Shown in pieces: positions 7,783 through 14,424 of a stretch of DNA of 48,593 bases. The stretch is taken from positions 1 through 48,593 of the forward strand of contig JABDLU010000207.1 in NCBI GenBank assembly GCA_013002865.1, read 5' to 3'. This DNA is from Acidimicrobiia bacterium. Lineage in GTDB: Bacteria; Actinomycetota; Acidimicrobiia; Spongiisociales; SHLN01. The notes below the pieces were generated by a model. That model was not told the origin of the DNA and did no database searches. It saw nothing but the letters and a program-made list of their open reading frames with translations. Position 1 is the stretch's first letter. Every line of letters begins with the position of its first letter. A program made the position numbers and the translations under genes.

Positions 7783-8784
7783 GTGCCCTATCGCGCTGAA
7801 TACATCTGGATCGATGGATCCGAACCCACCCAATTGCTCCGCTCCAAGACCCGGGTCCTTCCCGACGGCGCCGAACTGCCGATCTGGGGCTTTGACGGCT
7901 CCAGCACCAACCAGGCTCCGGGCAGCGAGTCTGACTGTGTGCTCCGGCCGGTCACTTCGATCCCGGATCCGATCCGGGGAGGCGACAATGTGCTCGTCCT
8001 TGCCGAAGTTCTCAACACCGACATGACGCCCCATGCGTCAAACACCCGGGCGGCGTGCGTCGAGATCGCTGAGCGCTACGGGAGCCACGAGCCCTGGTTC
8101 GGGATCGAGCAGGAGTACACCTTCATGAAGGACGGCCGCCCGCTCGGCTGGCCCCAGGGTGGTTTCCCGGCACCGCAGGGTGGCTACTACTGCGGGGTCG
8201 GTGAGGACGAGGTGTTCGGCCGGGATGTAGTGGAAGCTCACACCACGGCCTGCATCGAGGCCGGCCTGGAAATCTCCGGCACCAACGCCGAGGTGATGAT
8301 GGGCCAATGGGAGTTCCAGATCGGCCCGCTCGGCCCCGTCGAGGTGGCCGACCAGGTCTGGCTGGCCCGCTGGCTGCTCTATCGCATCGGCGAGGATTTC
8401 GAGATCGCCGCCACGCTCAATCCGAAGCCCATCAAAGGTGACTGGAACGGGGCCGGGGCCCACACCAACTTCTCTACCAAGGAGATGCGAGAGAGCTACG
8501 AGCCGATCATCGCGGCGGCGGAGGCGCTCGGCAAAGCCCACGACCTCCACATCGAGAACTACGGGGCCGGCGTCGACCAGCGCCTGACCGGGCTGCATGA
8601 GACCGCCCCGTGGACCGAGTACTCATACGGTGTTTCCGATCGGGGAGCCTCGGTGCGGATTCCGTGGCAGGTCAAGGTCGACGGCAAGGGATACCTGGAA
8701 GACCGGCGGCCAAACGCCAACATGGATCCGTACGTGGTGGCCCGTCTCATCACAGAGACCGTTTGCCGGGATGCCGAAGGCTAA
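7783..8784 (+). CDS. glnII: Glutamine synthetase type II
   Basis: 333 aa from the GTG at 7783. The eukaryotic-type (GSII) enzyme makes glutamine from glutamate, ammonia and ATP. Diagnostic motifs are LPIWGFDGSSTNQA, the metal-binding PWFGIEQEYTF, and NPKPIKGDWNGAGAHTNFST, with a C-terminal RRPNANMDPYVV. The length is typical of bacterial GSII (about 330-345). It is the first gene of a cluster with a second, type I synthetase and glnR. The GlnR-like operator immediately upstream predicts nitrogen-dependent control. GSII beside GSI occurs in some actinobacteria (for example Streptomyces carries both), but this direct adjacency is notable. Confidence 0.96.
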   Translation: MPYRAEYIWIDGSEPTQLLRSKTRVLPDGAELPIWGFDGSSTNQAPGSESDCVLRPVTSIPDPIRGGDNVLVLAEVLNTDMTPHASNTRAACVEIAERYGSHEPWFGIEQEYTFMKDGRPLGWPQGGFPAPQGGYYCGVGEDEVFGRDVVEAHTTACIEAGLEISGTNAEVMMGQWEFQIGPLGPVEVADQVWLARWLLYRIGEDFEIAATLNPKPIKGDWNGAGAHTNFSTKEMRESYEPIIAAAEALGKAHDLHIENYGAGVDQRLTGLHETAPWTEYSYGVSDRGASVRIPWQVKVDGKGYLEDRRPNANMDPYVVARLITETVCRDAEG

Positions 8785-8809
8785 ACCCGGCGTCTGGACA
8801 TGAAGCGTT

Positions 8810-8835
8810 GAGGGGGCGGAGCGATCCGCCCCCTC
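8810..8835 (+). terminator. GNRA-capped hairpin between glnII and glnA
   Basis: A perfect 11-bp stem, GAGGGGGCGGA gcga TCCGCCCCCTC, lies in the 80-nt gap between the two synthetase genes. No T-run follows, so it may be an attenuating or mRNA-stabilising structure rather than a full terminator. Confidence 0.65.
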
Positions 8836-8864
8836 GCCAATTTCCCCGGGGAGGCCTAACGTCA

Positions 8865-10193
8865 ATGGCAATGGATAAGCAAGCCGAATACGTTCTGAGC
8901 ACCGTCGAAGAGCGGGGGATCCGATTTGTGCGGCTCTGGTTCACCGACGTCCTCGGGTTCCTCAAGTCGGTGGCGATAACGCCCGCCGAGTTGGAAGGGG
9001 TACTCGCCGACGGCATGACGTTCGACGGGTCGTCGATCGACGGTTTCTCACGGATCCAGGAAGCCGACATGATCGCCAAGCCCGATCCGACCACTTTCCA
9101 GCTGCTGCCCTTCCGCCCCGACGAGGGCGGGGTGGCGCGCATGTTCTGTGACATCGTCCGGCCATCCGGCGAACCGTTCGAGGGGGATCCCCGCTGGGCC
9201 CTGAAGCGAAACCTGCGCCGCCTCTCCGAGCGCGGGTTCACTTTGGATGTCTCCCCCGAGCTCGAGTTCTATTACTTCGAAGATGCCTCCCCCGCCCGCA
9301 CCGTGCTCGACCGCGGGGGGTACTTCGACCTGACTCCGCTCGACGTCGCTCAGGAGTATCGCCGGCGGTCCATCGTCGCGCTCGAACAGCTCGGCATTCC
9401 GGTCGAGTCATCCCACCACGAGCAGTCGCCCGGCCAGCACGAAATCGACCTGCGGGGCGCCGACGCCCTGACGATGGCCGACCAGCTGATCACGGCCCGC
9501 CTGGCCATCAAGGAGGTGGCCATGGAAAACGGCATGTACGCCACCTTCATGCCCAAGCCGCTCCAGGAGGCGGCCGGGTCGGCGCTTCACCTGCACCTGT
9601 CGCTGTTCGAGGGCGAAACCAACGCCTTTCACGAGCCCGCCGATGGCCTCTCCAAGATCGGCGAAGCCTTCATTGCCGGCCTGCTCACCCACGCTCGCGA
9701 ACTGACCGCAATAACCAACCAGTGGGTCAACTCGTACAAGCGGCTCCACGGCGGGTTTGAAGCTCCCACCTTCGTGACGTGGGCCCACAACAACGAATCG
9801 GCCCTCATCAGGGTGCCGACGATTCAGCCCGAAAAGCCCGAGCGCACCCGCATCGAGCTCCGCTCACCCGACCCGGCAACCAACCCGTACCTGGCCTTCA
9901 CCGCTCTCGTGGCGGCCGGCTTGGCCGGGATCGAACGTGGCTACGAGCTCCCGCCCGAGACCATGGAAAACGTGGCAGTGACCGATGCCGACAGCCGATC
10001 GGCTCCCAATGCCGAGCGCCTGCCGTCCAGCCTGGAAGAAGCCCTCGATGCCCTGGAGCAATCGGATCTGATGAAAGAAGCCCTCGGCGAGCACATCGTC
10101 GAATGGTTCCTGAAGAACAAGCGCGATGAGTGGCGCCGCTATCGCCGCCACGTATCCTTGTTCGAAGTCGAGGAAAACCTTCCGATTCTGTGA
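8865..10193 (+). CDS. glnA: Glutamine synthetase type I (alpha subtype)
   Basis: 442 aa from the ATG at 8865; the track ORF starting at 8610 is an artefact running through glnII. GSI motifs: MTFDGSSIDGF near 51, SPELEFYYFE, HHEQSPGQHEIDLR, the FMPKPL strand, NSYKRLHGGFEAP and the ATP-loop ELRSPDPATNPYLAF. Arg63 in DGSSIDGFSR corresponds to the Bacillus feedback-sensing Arg62. The short length and lack of the adenylylation-loop insertion indicate GSI-alpha, which is not adenylylated. It overlaps the glnR start by one base (TGATG). It probably depends on the promoter before glnII, or on an internal one not recognised here. Confidence 0.95.
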   Translation: MAMDKQAEYVLSTVEERGIRFVRLWFTDVLGFLKSVAITPAELEGVLADGMTFDGSSIDGFSRIQEADMIAKPDPTTFQLLPFRPDEGGVARMFCDIVRPSGEPFEGDPRWALKRNLRRLSERGFTLDVSPELEFYYFEDASPARTVLDRGGYFDLTPLDVAQEYRRRSIVALEQLGIPVESSHHEQSPGQHEIDLRGADALTMADQLITARLAIKEVAMENGMYATFMPKPLQEAAGSALHLHLSLFEGETNAFHEPADGLSKIGEAFIAGLLTHARELTAITNQWVNSYKRLHGGFEAPTFVTWAHNNESALIRVPTIQPEKPERTRIELRSPDPATNPYLAFTALVAAGLAGIERGYELPPETMENVAVTDADSRSAPNAERLPSSLEEALDALEQSDLMKEALGEHIVEWFLKNKRDEWRRYRRHVSLFEVEENLPIL

Positions 10194-10825
10194 TGATGCT
10201 CGCTCTGATCAGTGCCCGCGCAGAGCTCGTCGAAGCTTTGGCGTCTCTGTCGGCAACCGCCGTCTCGCTGACCGATGCCTCGGAAGTGGCCGACACCCAG
10301 CCCGAAGCCGGCTGGGACGCGCTGGTGATCGATCTGGGACCCGAACCGGACCGGGCGCTCGCCATCATCCGGCGAGTCAAGGATGAGCTGGGCCTGCCGA
10401 TCCTGGCGGTCGTCGATCACGCCACCGAGGTCGCCAACGTCTCAGAAATCGACGACTTCCTCGTGGCACCCCTTCGGGTCGAGGAGTTGCGCGTCCGGCT
10501 GCGCAAACTGGCCCTGCCGGCGGCGGCGATCGAAGATGTCATTCACTTCAAAGACCTCGAGCTGAACCTGGCGACCTACCAGGCAACGGTGGGTGGAGAG
10601 CCGCTCGACCTCACCTTCATGGAGTACGAGCTGCTCCGGTTCTTTGTGACCAACCCAACCCGGGCCTGGAGCCGCGCCCAGATCCTTTCCCAGGTGTGGG
10701 GGTACGACTACTTCGGTGGTTCGCGCACCGTTGACGTGCACGTCCGGCGCCTGCGGGCCAAGCTGGGCGAGGAACGGTCGTCCTGGATCGGGACCGTCCG
10801 GTCCGTCGGCTACCGATTCGGCTGA
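10193..10825 (+). CDS. glnR: GlnR-type OmpR-family transcriptional regulator
   Basis: 210 aa from the ATG at 10193 (a second ATG follows directly at 10196). Residues about 1-105 form a degenerate receiver domain: an Asp is kept in ALVIDLG, but the usual acidic pair near the N-terminus is absent (MLALISARAE), as in the orphan nitrogen regulator GlnR. Residues about 118-210 form an OmpR winged helix with LTFMEYELLRFF, RAQILSQVWGYDY and TVDVHVRRLRAKLGE. Actinobacterial GlnR activates glutamine synthetase and ammonium genes without a partner kinase. Location directly after glnA, overlapping by one base, strengthens the call. The operator at 7696 would make the cluster autoregulated. Confidence 0.88.
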   Translation: MMLALISARAELVEALASLSATAVSLTDASEVADTQPEAGWDALVIDLGPEPDRALAIIRRVKDELGLPILAVVDHATEVANVSEIDDFLVAPLRVEELRVRLRKLALPAAAIEDVIHFKDLELNLATYQATVGGEPLDLTFMEYELLRFFVTNPTRAWSRAQILSQVWGYDYFGGSRTVDVHVRRLRAKLGEERSSWIGTVRSVGYRFG

Positions 10826-10830
10826 GCGGG

Positions 10831-11460
10831 GTGGTGGACCGGCTCAGCGACGTGCTGGCGGCGGCCGCCCGGGGTGAGTTCCCGCCCGTCGACGGAGTCA
10901 TCGAGGTCACCGGGCCGCCGGCCGGCCTCGACCTCGAAGCGGTCGTCGAGTTCACCGGTCACGCCATCGTCGCAACGGCACTTCCCTCCGAGGTCGTGCT
11001 GTCCCGCCAATACGACGCGTTCGGTGGCATCGTGTCGGCCGACGCCCTCCGTTGGCTGGCGGGGCCGTCGGGAGAGGTCGGGTGCCTCGACGTGGTGCTG
11101 GTGACCTCGGGAACCGGCCGGTCGACGTTGCCGCTCCGTGGTGACCTCGACGAGCACCCCCGAGTCATCGCGGCCCGCCGGCGTCGGAACGATGTCATCG
11201 TCTACGGCGACGACACGGGCCTCGTCACGGTGGGGATCGGCCTCGGGAATCGGTGGGAGGTCAGCGTTGAGTTGTTCGACGAGACCGCACGGAGCGGCGG
11301 AGCAGGCCGCCGCCTCATCGGCGAGGCGATCGGCCATGTGCCGGATGGTGAACCGGTGTTCGCGTCTGTGGCGCCTGGCAACGCAGCATCGCTGCGTTCG
11401 TTTCTTGCCACCGGATTCGAGCCGATCGGCGCTGAGGTGATCATCCACCCCGGCCGCTGA
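10831..11460 (+). CDS. GNAT-family N-acetyltransferase
   Basis: 209 aa, GTG start 5 nt after the glnR stop, so surely co-transcribed. The C-terminal half has the GNAT acetyl-CoA signature: SGGAGRRLIGEAIGHV (P-loop-like R/Q-x-x-G-x-G/A) and SVAPGNAASLRSFLATGFEPIGAEVIIHP. The N-terminal half is less typical. Mycothiol synthase (MshD) and other GNATs are found near glnR in actinobacteria, but this protein is too short for the two-domain MshD, so that name is not used. Substrate unknown. Confidence 0.8.
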   Translation: MVDRLSDVLAAAARGEFPPVDGVIEVTGPPAGLDLEAVVEFTGHAIVATALPSEVVLSRQYDAFGGIVSADALRWLAGPSGEVGCLDVVLVTSGTGRSTLPLRGDLDEHPRVIAARRRRNDVIVYGDDTGLVTVGIGLGNRWEVSVELFDETARSGGAGRRLIGEAIGHVPDGEPVFASVAPGNAASLRSFLATGFEPIGAEVIIHPGR

Positions 11461-11528
11461 AACAGATCCCTCAAGTTCGCCTCCAGAATGCCGATACGCG
11501 GGATCTGGCCGCCCAGACTGGAGCACTC

Positions 11529-11774
11529 ATGGTGATTCGGACCTTCATCGTCAACACGATGCCCAGCCGCTCAGCTGAGGACACGGTGACTCAGGAGGGC
11601 GGCGTTCTTCGCGCCCGGGGCACCGCACCGGAGGCGCCGATGCCGGCGCCGCAATGGAACCCCTTCCAGGAGCTCGAATCCGAAGAGCGGGTCCACGTTC
11701 GTGTCCGGGCCGAATTCCACGGCCTCGACGACGAGACCATCCCCACCGGCATGGAAGGCAGCTACTTTCATTAG
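11529..11774 (+). CDS. Small hypothetical protein
   Basis: 81 aa, ATG with a weak CTGGAG ribosome site 6-7 nt upstream. The sequence begins MVIRTFIVNTMPSRSAED and includes a short Pro-rich middle (PEAPMPAPQWNPF) and an acidic C-terminal half (ELESEERVHVRVRAEF, HGLDDETIPTG). No family recognised, no signal peptide or membrane segment. It sits between the GNAT gene and a repeat element starting 9 nt after its stop. It may be a real small gene, with modest support. Confidence 0.45.
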   Translation: MVIRTFIVNTMPSRSAEDTVTQEGGVLRARGTAPEAPMPAPQWNPFQELESEERVHVRVRAEFHGLDDETIPTGMEGSYFH

Positions 11775-11782
11775 GGCACTTA

Positions 11783-11865
11783 CCTCCCCCGCGAGCGCAG
11801 CGAGTGGGGGAGGCAAGGAGGGGGGTGGGCAACCCTGCGGGTTGCTTGGCGCGTTCCTGTGCTCC
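11783..11865 (-). repeat. ~83-nt interspersed hairpin element, copy 2
   Basis: CCTCCCCC-gcgagcgcagcgag-TGGGGGAGG, then GGAGGGGGGTGGGCAACCctgcGGGTTGC and GGCGCGTTCCTGTGCTCC. It differs from copy 1 (3297) at only a few positions. It is followed by heptad array E. Confidence 0.88.
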
Positions 11866-11884
11866 ATTTCGACGGCCAGAGAGT

Positions 11885-11919
11885 GTCTAGCGACCAGTGA
11901 CTACCGACTAACGACTCGC
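11885..11919. repeat. Heptad array E overlapping the RidA stop
   Basis: Five in-phase units: gtctagc gaccagt gactacc gactaac gactcgc. The array runs into the last codons and stop of the minus-strand RidA gene (stop at 11908-11910), and GGCCAGAG lies just before it. Confidence 0.75.
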
Positions 11920-12282
11920 TATGACTTCTATCTCAACGGCGACGCCGCGTGGGAGGGCGGCGACTTCGACCGCTGAGCGGGCCGGGGGGTCGGCGTCGAA
12001 GAACTCGCCGTACACCTCGTTGACCGCGGCGAAGTCGCCCATGTCGGCCAGGAACAGCGTTGCCTTGACGACGTGGTCGAAGGTAAGCCCAACATCGGCG
12101 AGCAGGCCGCCGATCTGCTCCATCACCTGACGGGCTTGCTCGGTCGTCGACCCGGCCGGGCGACCATCACCATCGAGGGCAATCTGCCCCGAAAAGAACA
12201 CCAACCCGTTGGCCTCCACCGCCACCGAATACGGCCCCAACGCCGCCGGCGCCGACGGCGTCGGAAGGATCTCTTTGCTCAT
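11908..12282 (-). CDS. ridA: RidA/YjgF-family enamine/imine deaminase
   Basis: 124 aa from the ATG at 12282, preceded by a CCCTCCTCCC stretch rather than a clear GGAGG; the track extends 8 codons further. Family signs are the N-terminal PSAPAALGPYSVAVEANGLVFFSGQIALD, the VVKATLFLADMGDFAAVNEVYGEFF helix, and the catalytic Arg in PPARSAVEVAALPRGVAVEIEVIA. RidA hydrolyses reactive enamines such as 2-aminoacrylate made by PLP enzymes. The last residues (IASR and stop) are encoded inside a heptad repeat array, and another array begins 19 nt upstream of its start, so repeats enclose the gene. Confidence 0.93.
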   Translation of the reverse strand: MSKEILPTPSAPAALGPYSVAVEANGLVFFSGQIALDGDGRPAGSTTEQARQVMEQIGGLLADVGLTFDHVVKATLFLADMGDFAAVNEVYGEFFDADPPARSAVEVAALPRGVAVEIEVIASR

Positions 12283-12300
12283 GGGAGGAGGGTAACGGCC

Positions 12301-12391
12301 GGGCACCGGGCATCAGGCACCGGGCATCAGGCATCAGGCATCAGGCATCAGGCAGAGTTGCACGTTGCAAGTTCCAGGTTGCAAGCCAGAG
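12301..12391. repeat. Heptad array F
   Basis: Thirteen in-phase units: gggcacc gggcatc aggcacc gggcatc, then aggcatc three times, aggcaga, gttgcac gttgcaa gttccag gttgcaa gccagag. The unit family switches from ggcatca to gttgca without losing phase and ends in the GCCAGAG word. Confidence 0.9.
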
Positions 12392-12411
12392 GGGGGCTGG
12401 GCTGTGCGAGT

Positions 12412-12450
12412 GGAGTTGCGGAGCAACTCCCAAGGAACCCGAAGGGTTCC
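12412..12450 (-). repeat. 39-nt double-hairpin repeat, copy 3 (inverted)
   Basis: GGAGTTGC gga GCAACTCC then GGAACCC gaa GGGTTCC, the reverse complement of the copies at 3446 and 3529. Confidence 0.88.
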
Positions 12451-12479
12451 CGCCATCGGCCAGAGGGTCCGTTTGTTGG

Positions 12480-12577
12480 TTAGCCGGCGACTGGCGACCG
12501 GCTATCGGCTGTCGGTCAGAGGGTCCGCTGGGGTTTGGCCGTTGACCGGCGACCGGTGACCGGCGACCGGCGACCTA
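12480..12577. repeat. Heptad array G overlapping the Fe-S carrier stop
   Basis: Fourteen units in phase, including gcgactg gcgaccg gctatcg gctgtcg and cgaccgg tgaccgg cgaccgg cgaccta. The final unit contains the stop codon of the minus-strand gene ending at 12575. Confidence 0.85.
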
Positions 12578-12895
12578 AGAGAAGCTGCTGCCGCAGCCGC
12601 AGGTCCTGGTGACGTTGGGGTTGTTGATCGCAAAGCCGGCGCCTTGCAGCCCATCCCGGTAGTCGACTTCGGCGCCTTCCAGGTGGGGCGCACTGGCGGA
12701 GTCGACGACCACGCGGACGCCGTCGAACTCAGCAACGGCATCGGAGGTGCCTACCTCGCCGTCGAAGAACATCTCGTACGAAAACCCCGAGCAGCCACCG
12801 GGCTTGACGGCAACCCGCAGCGCGAGCGACGTGTCGCCTTCCTCCTCGAGCAATGACTTGACCTTGGCGGCGGCGGGCGATGTGAGTGTCAGCAT
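12575..12895 (-). CDS. A-type iron-sulfur carrier (HesB/IscA/ErpA family)
   Basis: 106 aa, standard length. The three cluster-binding cysteines are Cys35 in PGGCSGFSY and Cys99/Cys101 in TCGCGSSFS. Also typical are SPAAAKVKSLL at the start and VDYRDGLQGAGFAINNPN before the last Cys pair. A-type carriers pass [2Fe-2S]/[4Fe-4S] clusters to apoproteins. It is divergent from mrp, another Fe-S assembly factor, sharing a 97-nt promoter region. Its stop codon lies within a heptad array. Confidence 0.93.
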   Translation of the reverse strand: MLTLTSPAAAKVKSLLEEEGDTSLALRVAVKPGGCSGFSYEMFFDGEVGTSDAVAEFDGVRVVVDSASAPHLEGAEVDYRDGLQGAGFAINNPNVTRTCGCGSSFS

Positions 12896-12924
12896 GGTGG
12901 CGGTCTCCTGTCCGGTTGAAAGAG

Positions 12925-12930
12925 ATTATA
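12925..12930 (-). promoter_or_regulatory. Putative -10 box for the A-type carrier gene
   Basis: On the minus strand a perfect TATAAT lies 29 nt before the ATG at 12895, in an unusually A/T-rich patch of the divergent spacer shared with mrp. A good -35 is not seen at 17 nt, so the call rests mainly on the -10. Confidence 0.45.
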
Positions 12931-12992
12931 CGCCAGGAACAAAAACAGCCGTATAGATAGTTGGGGAACGACGAATACCCTCTGAACAGATC

Positions 12993-14129
12993 ATGAGTAC
13001 CACGACCGACATCGAACAGGCCCTGCGCGGCGTCGTCGACCCCGAACTGGGGGGCGACATCGTCGAGTTGGGCATGGTCAAGGGCATCGAACTGACCAAT
13101 GGCATCGCCACCATCCGGGTGGCGTTGACGATCGCCGCCTGCCCGATGCGCAGCCAGATCGACGGTGATGTCCGGCGCAAAGTGGCCGCGCTCCCCGGCG
13201 TCGACGATGTGGTCGTCGAGATGGGCGAGATGACGGCCGACGAGCGCTCCGCAGTCATGTCGAAGGCCCGCTTCCGGGCTCGTGAGAACGCTGAGCCAAC
13301 GATGATCGATCCCGTCACCCGGGTCGTGGCCGTCAGCAGCGGCAAGGGCGGGGTTGGCAAGTCGTCGGTCAGCGTGAACCTCGCCCTGGGGCTGACTGCA
13401 CAGGGCTTCACGGTCGGCCTGCTCGACGCCGACATCTGGGGCTTCTCCATCCCCCGCATGCTCGGCGTCGGTGAGAAGCGTCTCGGCGCCAACACCGACG
13501 GCAAGATCGTTCCGCTCGAAGCCCAGGGACTCAAACTGGTCTCAACCGGGCTGCTGGTCGATGACGAAGACAAGGCGCTCATGTGGCGCGGGTTGATGCT
13601 GTCCAAGGCGCTCGAGCAGTTCTTGACCGACGTGGCGTGGGGCCACATCGACTACCTGGTCGTGGACATGCCACCCGGAACCGGAGACATCCAGATGGCG
13701 CTAGCCCGTCTGCTCCCCCAGGCCGAGATGGTGGTGGTGACCACCCCCCAGAAAACCGCCCAGAAGGTGGCCGCCCGGGTTGCCGATATGGCCCGCCGCA
13801 GCTTCATGCCCGTCATCGGGGTGATCGAGAACATGGCCGGCTTCACGACGCCGTCCGGCGAGCACTTCAAGCTGTTCGGTGAAGGCGGCGGCCAGGAACT
13901 GGCCGACGAGTTGGGTGTTCCCCTCATCGCCAGCATCCCGCTCGATCCGTACGTGGTCGAAGGAGGTGACGCCGGGGCCCCCGTCGCCACAACCCATCCC
14001 GAGTCACCCGCCGGAATGGCGGTGCTGGCCGGCGCCCGCCGCCTCACCGAGCTGCTTCCCCCGGCCGAAGACGAGACCTGCACGGCCCGCATCGACCGGC
14101 TGCTCGACGCCCTGCCCGCCACCAAATAG
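12993..14129 (+). CDS. mrp: Mrp/NBP35-family Fe-S carrier ATPase
   Basis: 378 aa. Residues 1-95 are a MIP18/DUF59-type domain (DPELGGDIVELGMVKGI, CPMRSQI). Residues about 110-350 are the ParA-like ATPase with the deviant Walker A GKGGVGKSS at 117-125 and VVDMPPGTGD. ApbC/Mrp proteins bind and transfer Fe-S clusters. The CxxC usually found after VIENM in the proteobacterial and eukaryotic family is absent: the segment reads VIENMAGFTTPSGEHFKLFGEGGG. Divergent from the A-type carrier, which fits a shared role in Fe-S assembly. Confidence 0.93.
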   Translation: MSTTTDIEQALRGVVDPELGGDIVELGMVKGIELTNGIATIRVALTIAACPMRSQIDGDVRRKVAALPGVDDVVVEMGEMTADERSAVMSKARFRARENAEPTMIDPVTRVVAVSSGKGGVGKSSVSVNLALGLTAQGFTVGLLDADIWGFSIPRMLGVGEKRLGANTDGKIVPLEAQGLKLVSTGLLVDDEDKALMWRGLMLSKALEQFLTDVAWGHIDYLVVDMPPGTGDIQMALARLLPQAEMVVVTTPQKTAQKVAARVADMARRSFMPVIGVIENMAGFTTPSGEHFKLFGEGGGQELADELGVPLIASIPLDPYVVEGGDAGAPVATTHPESPAGMAVLAGARRLTELLPPAEDETCTARIDRLLDALPATK

Positions 14130-14131
14130 CG

Positions 14132-14344
14132 TCACTCGTTCAAGCGGCGCTCGAGCTCCCGGATCCGCCACTCCCAGTCGTATCGGATGAGAATCCCGCT
14201 TGCGTACAGGTCACCACGGACGCGATAGCCGTCGGCGATGAGGTCTCGCCACACAATTCCCCGTTCGTCGGCTTGGCCGGCCAGGGCATCGAACCGGGCA
14301 TTCGGTTCGCTCCGGCCGCCGATCTCGAATCCAAAGAGCCGCAT
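14132..14344 (-). CDS. Small hypothetical protein
   Basis: 70 aa from the internal ATG at 14344, giving MRLFGFEIGGRSE; the track start is 13 codons upstream. The protein is soluble and charged, with a C-terminal amphipathic helix (YDWEWRIRELERRLNE). No family recognised. Its stop is 2 nt from the mrp stop, a tight convergent arrangement, and it starts 80 nt from the divergent CHRD gene. A real small gene is likely because the reading frame fills the gap exactly. Confidence 0.6.
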   Translation of the reverse strand: MRLFGFEIGGRSEPNARFDALAGQADERGIVWRDLIADGYRVRGDLYASGILIRYDWEWRIRELERRLNE

Positions 14345-14424
14345 GCCGCCAGTATGCACCGGCCCTCCAGTGACTACCACCATCCGTGACGCTGTAGCCT
14401 CACCCTCGGCGACGGGAGGCGGAC

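Larger units (their letters stand above)
12283..12574. repeat. Repeat mosaic between ridA and the Fe-S carrier gene
   Basis: Apart from 18 nt next to the ridA start, this 292-nt gap is essentially all repeats: heptad array F (12301-12391), an inverted 39-nt double hairpin (12412-12450) and heptad array G (12480-12577). No gene is supported here. Confidence 0.88.

Noticed and set aside
8610-8864. Upstream extension of the GSI ORF (527 aa in the track)
   Set aside because: It runs out of frame through the end of glnII. The ATG at 8865 gives the normal GSI-alpha length and N-terminus.
10831-11460. Mycothiol synthase (mshD) call for the GNAT after glnR
   Set aside because: Only one GNAT signature and 209 aa; MshD has two GNAT domains and about 300 residues.
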